Shown here: positions 23,759-32,229 of the stretch, in pieces
Layout: the number at the start of each line of letters is the position of its first letter
Position numbering within the stretch: position 1 is the first letter of the stretch
From: an uncultured Porphyromonadaceae bacterium
Lineage (GTDB): Bacteria; Bacteroidota; Bacteroidia; Bacteroidales; Muribaculaceae
DNA: 59,433 bases
Direction of reading: 5' to 3'
Assembly (NCBI GenBank): GCA_947177685.1
Contig: CAMWVE010000014.1
Location: forward strand, 1-59,433
Position numbers and translations under genes: made by a program
Notes under the pieces: model-generated
Databases searched by the model: none
What the model saw: only the letters and a program-made list of their open reading frames with translations
Told to the model about the DNA's origin: nothing

Positions 23759-25198
23759 TTATCTTACAAATTCTTTGGCTACTTTGTTGCCGCGGACAAC
23801 GATGTGCAGACCGCTTTTGGGTTCTGCTACGCGAATGCCTTGCAGATTGTAGTAAACGGGAGCTGCAGCTTCGTCCATCTCAATGGTTTCAACGCCGGTT
23901 GAAAGCTGAGTCAGTGTGATTGTATAGTCAGTGAAGTCAACATTGATGTTGTAAGTGGCAGGGCTAACCTTCCAAGCTTTAGGATCGCCGGCTTTGGCAA
24001 AGGCGTAGGTTTCGCCGGGGAGTGCCAGCACATCTTCATTGGCATCTGCGCCATAGCGTGTGCCAACGTTCCAGTCGTCAGAGTTTGCTCCGAGCTGAGT
24101 GCAGAGGCTGAAGAATCCGTATTCATTTTCGTAGGCTGTGCCTATTTCAATTTTGCCGCTGAAAGAGTCGCCATCTTTGGTGAGTGCAATGCCATAGGAA
24201 GGATTCCATTGATTGCCGTCGCCTACAAGTGTGCCGATCACATAGAGTGCATCGGGAGCCGGTTCGGTAGCGGGAGTATAAGTGGCAACCAGAGTTTTGC
24301 TGTCGGCATTGAATTTCAGGGTCACGTCGTTGCCAAGCTCACTTGCAAGTTTCATGTTCTCGTAGCCGATGTCAGAGAGTGTATATTCAACACCTGATTC
24401 AACGGGAGTGGTTGTGCCGAGCCATTCATTGTTGCAAACCACCTTGAAATAGCCTGAGAGTGAGGGGACTGAGAGGGTGTAGAGTCCGTCGTCGCCTTTA
24501 GTGAATTTATAGCCCGAATCCGCGCCATTCCAACCGTTGAATTCACCTGCGAGGAATACGTTGGCATCAACAGGGGTGGGATCAGGTTCTGAACCTAATT
24601 CGGTAGATTTGCCGTTGGTGTAGTAAACGTAGTTTTCCTTGAACTCGACGCTCGGCAGGTCACCGGTCTTGTCACCCCAACTGCCATTGTGCAGCAACCA
24701 TCCGCCAACGGTGGCAGGGAGATTATCTGCATTTACTTTGGCTACCCAATATTCGGTGCCGTCAACAGTCTCTTTCTCCATTTTTGTGCCGGGATTGCCA
24801 AAAATTCCCGGTTCCCATGAATAAATGTAGCAGGTGCTCTTGTTATATTCGGAAACAGGTACATAGATGTTGGCATAAGTGATTACGGCACCCACTACGC
24901 CGTTCATGTCGTAGGTTGAATTATCGTAGAATTTCAGGTCATCGGTCTGAGCCCCGCTGCCATTATTGAATATAATTTTGGTAGGAGCACCTGAACCGGT
25001 ACCTGTATAAGTCCAAACATCGCCTGATTTGGTCATCACTTTACCGGGCCAGCTGCCACCTGTATAATTTCCACCGCCATCATCCCAAGCATGAACATAA
25101 ACTGTTGACCAATGATTAGGATTGGTAAAACTTACCGTCCATGCCGAGGCAGCGAAAGCCACGAGGACAGCAATCATTGAAAGTAATAATTTTTTCAT
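23759..25198 (-). CDS. Secreted multi-domain carbohydrate-binding protein (CBM26/SusE-F-like)
   Basis: 479 residues with signal peptide MKKLLLSMIAVLVAFAASA. Residues about 20-115 resemble a starch-binding CBM26 module (VYVHAWDDGGG, GSWPGKVMT, KIIFNNGSG, QTDDLKF). A second copy-like region at about 115-205 has YIYSWEPGIFGNPGTKM. Residues about 212-300 look like a CBM48/SusE-type sandwich (VFLAGEFNGWNGADSGY, GLYTLSVPSLSGYFKVV). About 315-425 resemble SusF/SusE modules (LYVIGTLVGDGNQWNPSYG, FSGKIEIG). The C-terminus VYYNLQGIRV then GLHIVVRGNKVAKEFVR is the short tail found on many secreted Bacteroidales proteins and often called a T9SS-like sorting tail. No catalytic domain is seen. It probably binds alpha-glucans at or outside the cell surface. 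It stands alone, without susC/susD neighbours. Confidence 0.75.
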   Translation of the reverse strand: MKKLLLSMIAVLVAFAASAWTVSFTNPNHWSTVYVHAWDDGGGNYTGGSWPGKVMTKSGDVWTYTGTGSGAPTKIIFNNGSGAQTDDLKFYDNSTYDMNGVVGAVITYANIYVPVSEYNKSTCYIYSWEPGIFGNPGTKMEKETVDGTEYWVAKVNADNLPATVGGWLLHNGSWGDKTGDLPSVEFKENYVYYTNGKSTELGSEPDPTPVDANVFLAGEFNGWNGADSGYKFTKGDDGLYTLSVPSLSGYFKVVCNNEWLGTTTPVESGVEYTLSDIGYENMKLASELGNDVTLKFNADSKTLVATYTPATEPAPDALYVIGTLVGDGNQWNPSYGIALTKDGDSFSGKIEIGTAYENEYGFFSLCTQLGANSDDWNVGTRYGADANEDVLALPGETYAFAKAGDPKAWKVSPATYNINVDFTDYTITLTQLSTGVETIEMDEAAAPVYYNLQGIRVAEPKSGLHIVVRGNKVAKEFVR

Positions 25199-25283
25199 AA
25201 CAGAATTGGTTAAGAAATTTGATATTTAATGGTACTTTTAGTTCGTTTCAGTCTTACAGATTTACGTTATAATCAAAGTGAAT

Positions 25284-25291
25284 CAAATATA
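25284..25291 (-). promoter_or_regulatory. -7 box for the carbohydrate-binding protein gene
   Basis: TATATTTG on the minus strand, an exact TAnnTTTG match 85 bases before the start at 25198. No good TTTG is found at the expected -33 distance. Confidence 0.4.
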
Positions 25292-25570
25292 CCATAAAAT
25301 CGGCTAAATAACTGGCAACACGGAGGTTGACAGCTAAGCCATCGTTGGTGTATCTAAAAGTTCCCTTAAATTATAATGTAAGTATGATATTGATCAGATG
25401 TGATTTTGCGGCGCTAAGTTATGAATAAATTTTTAAATCTCAAAAATAAATTTCACAATTTTTTTGAGAGATGATATCTTGCTAATTCTGTGGGGACGGA
25501 CCGCGGTGCGTCCGGAGCGGATGTCTCTGGCATCCGCAATCTTATAGGGGCTTTGTTTGCCGGGTCAATA

Positions 25571-25700
25571 AGCGGGTGTGTCAAAATGAGTATTTGCAGT
25601 TGGATTTTGCTTGCCATGTAGGGACGCTTCGTGAAGCGTCCGCTGTTAACATTCATTATATCAGCTGATTATCGGACGCTCCACGAAGCGTCCCTACAAT
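25571..25700. repeat. MITE-like interspersed repeat, copy C (right end truncated)
   Basis: It begins GGGTGTGTCAAAATGAGT and continues through the same blocks as copies A and B. It has the best-preserved internal inverted repeat: GGGACGCTTCGTGAAGCGTC at 25620-25639 against its inverse GACGCTCCACGAAGCGTCCC at 25675-25694. The terminal CATAATA/GACACACC end seen in A and B is missing. Confidence 0.75.
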
Positions 25701-25734
25701 ATTTTTTTGGGAGGGAGTTGATATGGGCACAGGC

Positions 25735-26772
25735 TCAGACGGTGATTTCACCTATCAGCGAGCAACACAGATATTTGCTGACATCTTTGTTAGAGAGTCC
25801 CATGCCGAACAGGTGCATCATTTTTGTCACGGCAGCCTCACCGGTCATGTCGTAACCTGAAATGACACCTGCGCGTGCCAGTCGGTCACCGGCATAGTAA
25901 CGGTTGTTGACACCTCCGTTGGCACACTGGGTGATGTTGAGCACCACGAGTCCGCGCTTGATGGCGTCGCTCATCTCTTGGTAGAACCAATCGTTGGTGG
26001 GAGCGTTTCCGGCGCCGTAGGTTTTGAGAATTATACCTTTTGCTCCGGGAGTATTCAGCAGATGATGCAGTGTGGACTGGGTTATGCCGGGGAACAGATC
26101 AATGATGACCACCGAGGGGTCCAGCTCCAGATGCAGGTCGAGCGGACGGTTGGATGGGGTGCGCCACAGGGCTTCGTTGTTGAAGTGAATGCCCAGACCT
26201 ATGTTGGCAAGCGGCGGATAGTTGTTGCTCTTGAAGGCGTTGAAGTTGTCGGCGCTCATTTTGGTGGAGCGGTTGCCGCGCCAGAGGTAGTTTTCAAAAA
26301 GTATGGCTACTTCCTGAATCATCGGCTCACCGGTTGCGGCATCGCGGGCGGCTGCAATCTGGAGTGCGGTGATGAGGTTTTCCTCGCCGTCGGTACGCAC
26401 TTCGCCAATGGGGAGTTGCGAGCCGGTGATGATGACCGGTTTGTGGAGGTTTCCGAGCATGAACGACAGTGCTGAAGCGGTGTAAGCCATCGTGTCAGTG
26501 CCGTGCAGAACCACGAAGCCGTCGTATGCCGCATAGCTGTCGCTGATGCACTTCGCAATCTGTTTCCAACATTCAGGGTCCATGTCGCTCGAGTCGATGG
26601 GCTCGTCGAACTGGATGTGGCTGATGTCGTAGCCGAGTTTGTTGATTTTCGGCACGTTTTCAATCAGATGGTCAAAGTTGAAGGGTCGTAGAGTTCCGGT
26701 GGCTTCATCTTCAATCATGCCGATTGTGCCGCCGGTGTAGATTATCAGAATGTTTGGTTTTGTGTTGTTCAT
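25735..26772 (-). CDS. ansA: Type I (cytoplasmic) L-asparaginase
   Basis: 345 residues, no signal peptide. The N-terminal catalytic motif ILIIYTGGTIGMI contains the nucleophile threonine (Thr16), and the second catalytic block FVVLHGTDTMAYTASAL carries the Thr-Asp pair; KPVIITGSQLPIG follows. These are diagnostic of the asparaginase/glutaminase family, and the cytoplasmic location and length match AnsA. The C-terminal domain has a VVLNITQCANGGV segment. It hydrolyses asparagine to aspartate and ammonia. It begins 18 bases after metG and is co-transcribed with it from the promoter at 28870-28900. Confidence 0.93.
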   Translation of the reverse strand: MNNTKPNILIIYTGGTIGMIEDEATGTLRPFNFDHLIENVPKINKLGYDISHIQFDEPIDSSDMDPECWKQIAKCISDSYAAYDGFVVLHGTDTMAYTASALSFMLGNLHKPVIITGSQLPIGEVRTDGEENLITALQIAAARDAATGEPMIQEVAILFENYLWRGNRSTKMSADNFNAFKSNNYPPLANIGLGIHFNNEALWRTPSNRPLDLHLELDPSVVIIDLFPGITQSTLHHLLNTPGAKGIILKTYGAGNAPTNDWFYQEMSDAIKRGLVVLNITQCANGGVNNRYYAGDRLARAGVISGYDMTGEAAVTKMMHLFGMGLSNKDVSKYLCCSLIGEITV

Positions 26773-26790
26773 GGAGGAGGTATGTGCGGT

Positions 26791-28833
26791 TTATCCTACC
26801 TTGCCACCCGGTGTGGCAGGATTGATTGTGGTAACAACAGAGAGTGATCCGTCGGCATTGACTGCGGAGAGAATCATCCCCTGCGAGGTTATGCCCTGAA
26901 TTACCCTCGGCGCGAAGTTGGCTACGAAAACCACCTGTTTGCCAACGAGTTGCTCAGGTTCGTAGTACTGAGCAATGCCGCTGACAATGGTGCGCTGTTC
27001 CATGCCGTCGTCAATGAGGAAACGGAGCAATTTCTTTGATTTTTTTACTTTTGAACATTCCAGAACTGTTCCTACGCGCATGTCGAGTTTCTCGAACTGC
27101 TCGAAGGGGATTTCCGGTGCCACAGGCTCAGGTTTGAAGTTCTTGAGCATGTTTTCTTTTTTGATTCGCTCAAGGCGGTCGAGCTGTGCCTGAATGGTTT
27201 CATCCTCGATTTTTTCAAACAGGAGCTCAGGCTGCGCGATGACAGCACCCGCGGGAACAAGGTCGGTGCATCCGAGCATATCCCATGTGATTTTGTCGCC
27301 ACCGAGCATTTTTACCAGTTTGGCAGACATGAAGGGGAGGAACGGCTCGAAAGCGATGGCGATGTTGGCGCAGATCTGGAGCGCCACGTTGAGGATGGTG
27401 GCAGTGCGCTGCATGTCAGTCTTTGCAACTTTCCACGGTTCGGTTTCCTGAAGATATTTGTTGCCGAGGCGGGCAATGTTCATGGCTTCCTTGAGGGCTT
27501 CGCGGAAGTGGAAGTTGTCGAGGTTTTCTTCCAGCGCAGCTTTGATTGTTGTCAGTTCGGCGAGAGTGTCGCTGTCGATGGGCTGCAGGTCGGTGGCTGC
27601 GGGAACGGTGCCGCCGAAATATTTGTGAGTCAGCACAACGGCGCGGTTGATGAAGTTGCCGAGAATGGCAACCAGCTCGTTGTTGTTGCGAGCTTGGAAG
27701 TCGCGCCATGTGAAGTCGTTATCCTTGGTTTCGGGGGCGTTTGCGGTGAGCACATATCGGAGCACGTCCTGTTTGCCGGGGAAGTCGGCAAGATATTCGT
27801 GAGCCCAGATAGCCCAGTTGCGCGAAGTTGATATTTTGTCCCCTTCAAGGTTGAGGAACTCGTTGGAGGGTACATTGTCCGGCAGCTGATAGCCGTCGCC
27901 GTAAGCCATCAGCATGGCAGGGAACACTATGCAGTGGAACACGATGTTGTCCTTGCCGATGAAATGGATGATGCGCGATTCGGGGTCTTTCCAATATTTC
28001 TGCCAACTGTCAGGCAGAAGTTCCTTGGTGTTTGAGATGTAGCCGATGGGTGCGTCGAACCAAACGTAGAGCACTTTGCCGTCGGCACCTTCCACGGGCA
28101 CGGGCACACCCCAGTCGAGGTCGCGGCTCACGGCTCGGGGCTGTAGCCCGAGGTCGAGCCATGACTTGCACTGACCGTAGACGTTGGGTCGCCACTCCTT
28201 GTGCTCCTCCAGAATCCATTTTTCAAGCGCGGGCTGCCATTTGTCAAGGGGCAGATACCAGTGACGGGTTTCGCGGAGCACGGGCACGCTGCCTGTGAGT
28301 GCGCTCACCGGGTTGATCAGATCGGTGGCGTTGAGCGATGAACCGCATTTCTCGCACTGGTCGCCGTAAGCGCCCTGTGCATGGCAGTTGGGACATTCGC
28401 CGGTCACATAGCGGTCGGCAAGAAATTGTTCAGCCTTCTCGTCGTAGAGCTGCATGGAGGTTTTCTCCACAAATTCGCCTTTGTCGTAGAGATGACGGAA
28501 AAATTCCGATGCGGTTTCGTTGTGTATCTCTGAAGTGGTGCGGGAATAAACATCGAAAGAAATTCCCAGACCTTCAAACGACTCCTTGATGATGTTGTGG
28601 TAACGGTCAACGATGTCCTGAGGGGTGACACCCTCTTTTTTCGCCTTGATGGTGATGGGCACACCATGTTCGTCGCTGCCGCCGATCATGACAACATCCT
28701 CACCGCGCAGGCGCAGATAGCGGGCGTAGATGTCAGCGGGGACATATACGCCGGCGAGGTGACCGATGTGGACCGGACCATTGGCATAGGGGAGAGCGGT
28801 TGTGACCAGAGTGCGTTTGAATTTCTTTTCCAT
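26791..28833 (-). CDS. metG: Methionyl-tRNA synthetase with C-terminal tRNA-binding domain
   Basis: 680 residues from the ATG at 28833. An in-frame ATG 13 codons upstream would include the promoter region and is rejected. The class I HIGH motif is at residues 22-25 ([10 protein letters not shown]). The KMSKS loop is represented by KISTS (about 333) in [12 protein letters not shown] zinc knuckle is formed by CPNC and [20 protein letters not shown]-type sequence ([16 protein letters not shown]) is present. The last 100 residues form the EMAPII-like tRNA-binding domain ([38 protein letters not shown]). It charges tRNA-Met. It is first in an operon with ansA. Confidence 0.97.
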   Translation of the reverse strand: MEKKFKRTLVTTALPYANGPVHIGHLAGVYVPADIYARYLRLRGEDVVMIGGSDEHGVPITIKAKKEGVTPQDIVDRYHNIIKESFEGLGISFDVYSRTTSEIHNETASEFFRHLYDKGEFVEKTSMQLYDEKAEQFLADRYVTGECPNCHAQGAYGDQCEKCGSSLNATDLINPVSALTGSVPVLRETRHWYLPLDKWQPALEKWILEEHKEWRPNVYGQCKSWLDLGLQPRAVSRDLDWGVPVPVEGADGKVLYVWFDAPIGYISNTKELLPDSWQKYWKDPESRIIHFIGKDNIVFHCIVFPAMLMAYGDGYQLPDNVPSNEFLNLEGDKISTSRNWAIWAHEYLADFPGKQDVLRYVLTANAPETKDNDFTWRDFQARNNNELVAILGNFINRAVVLTHKYFGGTVPAATDLQPIDSDTLAELTTIKAALEENLDNFHFREALKEAMNIARLGNKYLQETEPWKVAKTDMQRTATILNVALQICANIAIAFEPFLPFMSAKLVKMLGGDKITWDMLGCTDLVPAGAVIAQPELLFEKIEDETIQAQLDRLERIKKENMLKNFKPEPVAPEIPFEQFEKLDMRVGTVLECSKVKKSKKLLRFLIDDGMEQRTIVSGIAQYYEPEQLVGKQVVFVANFAPRVIQGITSQGMILSAVNADGSLSVVTTINPATPGGKVG

Positions 28834-28869
28834 ATATCGTAATCTTTTTATTTTCTTTGTTTTGAGGCG

Positions 28870-28900
28870 CAAAGATACTAAATTTTAGACAGAGTTCAAA
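28870..28900 (-). promoter_or_regulatory. Promoter of metG-ansA
   Basis: TTTG (28897-28900), 19 nt, TATCTTTG (28870-28877) on the minus strand: a full consensus match, 37 bases upstream of the metG ATG. Confidence 0.75.
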
Positions 28901-28942
28901 AAATATCAGCCAATAAGTTCTCAGGCTACTGATTGCAATCTT

Positions 28943-28993
28943 TTTTATCCAATAAAATCACTGTACTGGATAAAATTGCATGTTTTTTATCCA
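28943..28993. promoter_or_regulatory. Three TTTTATCCA boxes upstream of the metG promoter
   Basis: TTTTATCCA at 28943-28951, its inverse TGGATAAAA at 28967-28975, and TTTTATCCA again at 28985-28993. The two direct copies are spaced by exactly 42 bases. The cluster sits just upstream of the metG -33 element and just downstream of the ABC permease stop codon. It could be an operator for an unknown regulator or a 3'-end structure of the ABC operon. Confidence 0.35.
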
Positions 28994-29025
28994 ATAGGAA
29001 TCAGTTTTTGATGATTTTCGTTGAC

Positions 29026-30165
29026 TCAGCGTACGGCTCGGCGAAGCAGCGGCATGATGGGGAGCGTCAGCAGCAGGGCTATCAGCAGCCCGGCGAGATA
29101 GGGGAGTGGTGTGAAGCCGTCCGATGGCAGGAGGGTGTGCCAGAGTCGGGCGCACAGAGGTGTCAGCAGGGCAGCGACTATGAAAGTGATGAGGTTTGAG
29201 ACTGCGATGAAGCGGAGATAGTAGCGGCGGAGTGCTGCCGGCGAGTAGCCCAGCATTATCAGGCGCCGCGTGGTTTCACGGTTTTTCTCCACGAGCAGGT
29301 AGAGGCACAGCAGCTGTATGATGATGGAAAGGGTTATTATCACCGCACCTATGGCAATCAGCAACGTGGTGAGCAGTGTCACCGCCGACTGCAGCAGTGT
29401 GGTGTCGATTCCTTCGCCGGAGCGCTCCAGATGATTTTCCTCCAGATAGCGGTTGATGCTGCTGTTGTCAGTCAACGTCTTGACAATCAGCTTGGTGGGT
29501 TCTATGGTTCCTTCGCCGTATTCCTCAGTGGCATGGCGGATGAACTCTTCCGGCGCGATGACGGAATTGATGCGCGATGAGAAACCGGTGATTCGTGCGC
29601 TGTAGGTTTTCGATTTGCCGTTTCCGCTCAGTTCCAGTGTCAGCGGAAGTCTCTTGATGGTGTTTTCGGAGAGCTTCGGCAGCGACTGCGACGATGCGAA
29701 CCCATAGTTGTAAAGTGTCAGGTAGTCGCGCGGTATGATAAGCGGAACTATGCGGGTGTCAGGCGTATAGCTCCATCGCTCCGGTATTGTGTCAAGAAAT
29801 TCCTCCGGCACGGCTTCAAGAAACATCTGTGTGGTGAACGGCATCCCTATCTCCATTGACAGCATCACCGAGAAGTCGCCTGACAGATAGGGCGCCACGG
29901 AGTCGACCCACGGTTGATGGCGCAGTTGCGCTATCTCGCTGTCCGTGAATCCGTTATTGCCGAATCCCGAATGGTCTACGGTCTTTGAAAGGGTGATGTA
30001 TTCGTGGGGAGTGTTTACGTCGGGCGACAGTCGGAGCGATGCGTCGCGGTGGAACTGAATTGCCAGCATCACCAGTGTGATGCCGCACAGCAGAGTGGTG
30101 AAATAGGTGGCTACCTGTGCCTTCGATATGTTTTTGCGAAGCAATCGCCAGACCAGTCCGTTCAT
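29026..30165 (-). CDS. ABC transporter permease, FtsX/MacB-type
   Basis: 379 residues with one N-terminal TM helix (about 17-38), a periplasmic domain of about 210 residues (residues 45-255), and three C-terminal TM helices (about 260-290, 315-340, 350-375). This is the classic single FtsX-domain topology. The start overlaps the stop of the ATPase gene by 4 bases, giving translational coupling. FtsX/MacB-type exporters move lipoproteins, peptides or signals across the envelope, or act as mechanotransmitters; the substrate cannot be told here. The adjacent lipoprotein gene 30815-32209 may encode a partner. Confidence 0.8.
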   Translation of the reverse strand: MNGLVWRLLRKNISKAQVATYFTTLLCGITLVMLAIQFHRDASLRLSPDVNTPHEYITLSKTVDHSGFGNNGFTDSEIAQLRHQPWVDSVAPYLSGDFSVMLSMEIGMPFTTQMFLEAVPEEFLDTIPERWSYTPDTRIVPLIIPRDYLTLYNYGFASSQSLPKLSENTIKRLPLTLELSGNGKSKTYSARITGFSSRINSVIAPEEFIRHATEEYGEGTIEPTKLIVKTLTDNSSINRYLEENHLERSGEGIDTTLLQSAVTLLTTLLIAIGAVIITLSIIIQLLCLYLLVEKNRETTRRLIMLGYSPAALRRYYLRFIAVSNLITFIVAALLTPLCARLWHTLLPSDGFTPLPYLAGLLIALLLTLPIMPLLRRAVR

Positions 30166-30812
30166 AGTTTTAACTCGGTGACAGGGTTGATTAACAGCGG
30201 GTTGCCTACTGAGGTTACAATCAGTCCGGCACCGTTCAGTGTGAGCGCCTCGTCAATGAGCGATGCCATCAGACGGTTGTTTTCAGGGTCGAGGTGACTC
30301 ACCGGTTCATCCATGAGCAGGAAATCGAGCGGCTGGCACAACGCACGGATGATAGCCACTCGCTGTTGTTGCCCTATGGAGAGCCTGTCGGCGCGCACGG
30401 AGGCTTTCTGAGCTATGCCGGCACGTTGCAGCAGCCGGTGTATCTCTGCCTCGGTCAGGTGCGAGGTCATGCTGTTTTTGAGCATGATGTTGTCCATGAC
30501 GGTCAGTTCGGGAAACAGCGCCATCTCCTGCGGAACGTATGCCAGCGAGCGGGTACGCAGCTGCGACCATTGTTCGGCTCCGAGTTGCCTGACAGGTTTG
30601 CCGTCAAACAGAATCTCGCCACGGTAGTCGGTGCGCAGCCCGTAGATGAAGGCGCACATCGACGACTTCCCGGCGCCGGAACCGGCATGTACCACATAGC
30701 GGTTGCCCCGGCGGAAGGTGTATTCCGTCAGCCATATCTCGCTGCCGCGATGTTCTTCCTGTTCTTCAAGGAATACGTCGGGCAGCAGTTGTCGCAGGGT
30801 GATTGATTCCAT
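30162..30812 (-). CDS. ABC transporter ATP-binding protein
   Basis: 216 residues. The Walker A motif reads HAGSGAGKSSM, with Ala-Gly-Ser instead of the usual Gly-pro-Ser. The Q-loop region is YVPQEMALFPELTVMDNI, the signature LSIGQQQRVAIIRAL, Walker B FLLMDEPVSHLDPENN. It belongs to the LolD/MacB-like group by length and by its FtsX-type partner. It energises the permease encoded immediately downstream (4-base overlap). The H-loop is not clear: IVTSVGNPLL has Val-Gly where a histidine is expected, so the switch histidine may be absent or shifted. Confidence 0.85.
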   Translation of the reverse strand: MESITLRQLLPDVFLEEQEEHRGSEIWLTEYTFRRGNRYVVHAGSGAGKSSMCAFIYGLRTDYRGEILFDGKPVRQLGAEQWSQLRTRSLAYVPQEMALFPELTVMDNIMLKNSMTSHLTEAEIHRLLQRAGIAQKASVRADRLSIGQQQRVAIIRALCQPLDFLLMDEPVSHLDPENNRLMASLIDEALTLNGAGLIVTSVGNPLLINPVTELKL

Positions 30813-30814
30813 GA

Positions 30815-32209
30815 TTACTGTGCTGCTTGAATGGTTTCGCCGAGTGCCTGAAGGATGGCAGTACGCGAGCCGTTGAGCGAAAAGCGGAAACTGATTTCAG
30901 TGTCGCGTCCCACAATGGTGAGGTTGGGTGCGTAAGGGAGATTGAAAGCCCGCATGGTTTCGCTGTTGTAAGGAACGTTCACGAAAATTCCGAATGAAGC
31001 TCCTTCCATCAGCGGCGCATAGGTGTCAGATGCTGAAGATGAGCGTATGTAGTCGGTTGACAAGGTCATCAGATTGCCGTTCTGTTTCACATAGAGCGAA
31101 ATGTCAGGGGTAATTCGGAGTCGGGTCTGACCCTCCTCCTCGGTCTGGTTTCGGGGGGAGTCGCCTCCGTTGAGCATGGCAATTAGGTTGAGCAGTGAGC
31201 TGACGGCATCATCCTCGCGCAACAATGCACCGGTGTAAACCCAAGCAGGTGGTTGCAGCGAGCGCAGGTAGGTGCTTGTCGATGCCGGACTCGCACTGAC
31301 CATCAGCGGACCGGAAAGAAAGTCGCCCAACATAAGCAGTTGTGCTTCGGTCGGGAGGATATCGCCTGACTCAATCTCAAACAATCGCAGTAGCCCTTCA
31401 AGGTCGACCTGTTCGCCGGCTACCAGCACACCCTGCGCATCATAAGGCACGGCTGTCAGCAGCTCGGGTTCAGCAGGAAGGATGTAATTCTGTAAGTCTA
31501 TCGGTTGCCAAGCGGGGTCATAAAGGGTCAATGCGCCATCGATGAATTGCTCATGAACATCGGCTTGCAGCAGGCGGGTAAACATGGGTTGCTGTTCCTG
31601 ACCGCGATGACGGCGTTTGCCTGCGGGGCGCATCGACATAGCCACAAGCGTATGCTCCTCCATGGAGAAAATCTCCATCACTTCGGTGTTCAGCGACAAT
31701 GGCGCCTCAGCCGACAGTTCAAGCCAATCGGCTGACTGCTCGGGCGATTCGGTCAGTATAGCCATATCGCCTTCCAGCGCCACGGTCAGACCGTAGATGA
31801 CATAGATTGTACCGACGCGGCTTTCAGCCTCCATACCTTTCTCCTGCAGGTACAGCTCAATCTGTTCAAGGTCTTTCACCGGCACGACCGCAGCCATGTT
31901 GTCATACCCCGCAGCCAGCGCCACCTGTTTCAGGTCAAGCACGGGGTAAAGCCGGATCAGAGCGTCGGTGAACTCCTGCTGCTCCGGCTCGGTCAATGCG
32001 TCGAGAAGCTGATCCATGGCGGGCGATGTGGTCACCTTACCATCGCGGATGCGGCAGCCGGCGTTTTTCAGTATGGCGTCAAGGTCGACAAGCACCACAT
32101 CAGGGGTGCCGTCAGGGATATAGTCAAAAACAGACTTTTCACCCCCGTCGCGATTGCAGGAGGTGAAAAGCAGAATGAGTGTTATTGCCGTGAAAAAGAG
32201 ATGTTTCAT
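30815..32209 (-). CDS. DUF4836-like lipoprotein
   Basis: 464 residues from the ATG at 32209, which begins the signal peptide MKHLFFTAITLILLFTSC (C18); the upstream ATG four codons earlier is less likely. The mature start FDYIPDGTPDVVLVDLDAIL resembles the Bacteroidota DUF4836 family, whose members begin '..iP.da..vv.vdl..l'. Several strand-helix repeats of this kind follow (LVAMSMRP; GVLVAGEQVDLEGLLRLF; TYAPLMEGASFGIFVNVP). The function is unknown. It ends 2 bases before the ABC ATPase start, so it may be the periplasmic or outer-membrane partner of that transporter. Confidence 0.55.
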   Translation of the reverse strand: MKHLFFTAITLILLFTSCNRDGGEKSVFDYIPDGTPDVVLVDLDAILKNAGCRIRDGKVTTSPAMDQLLDALTEPEQQEFTDALIRLYPVLDLKQVALAAGYDNMAAVVPVKDLEQIELYLQEKGMEAESRVGTIYVIYGLTVALEGDMAILTESPEQSADWLELSAEAPLSLNTEVMEIFSMEEHTLVAMSMRPAGKRRHRGQEQQPMFTRLLQADVHEQFIDGALTLYDPAWQPIDLQNYILPAEPELLTAVPYDAQGVLVAGEQVDLEGLLRLFEIESGDILPTEAQLLMLGDFLSGPLMVSASPASTSTYLRSLQPPAWVYTGALLREDDAVSSLLNLIAMLNGGDSPRNQTEEEGQTRLRITPDISLYVKQNGNLMTLSTDYIRSSSASDTYAPLMEGASFGIFVNVPYNSETMRAFNLPYAPNLTIVGRDTEISFRFSLNGSRTAILQALGETIQAAQ

Positions 32210-32229
32210 GTCTCTGAGCAATAGGTTTC

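Larger units (their letters stand above)
25199..25734. other. 536-bp intergenic region with promoter, hairpins and a repeat copy
   Basis: No gene is supported. It contains the leader and -7 box of the carbohydrate-binding protein gene, an AT-rich stretch to about 25470, a small hairpin GCGGATG...CATCCGC (25518-25538) beside a GGACGGACC/GGTGCGTCC imperfect palindrome (25495-25512), and repeat element copy C (25571-25700), which ends about 35 bases after the stop of ansA. Confidence 0.7.

Noticed and set aside
28130-28152. GC-rich hairpin (CTCGGGGCT/AGCCCGAG) in metG
   Set aside because: It falls in codons for the conserved [12 protein letters not shown] segment, so coding constraint is a sufficient explanation.
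26791-28833. KISTS instead of KMSKS in MetRS as a sign of inactivity
   Set aside because: Variant KMSKS loops occur in functional synthetases, and all other motifs, including HIGH and the zinc cysteines, are intact.
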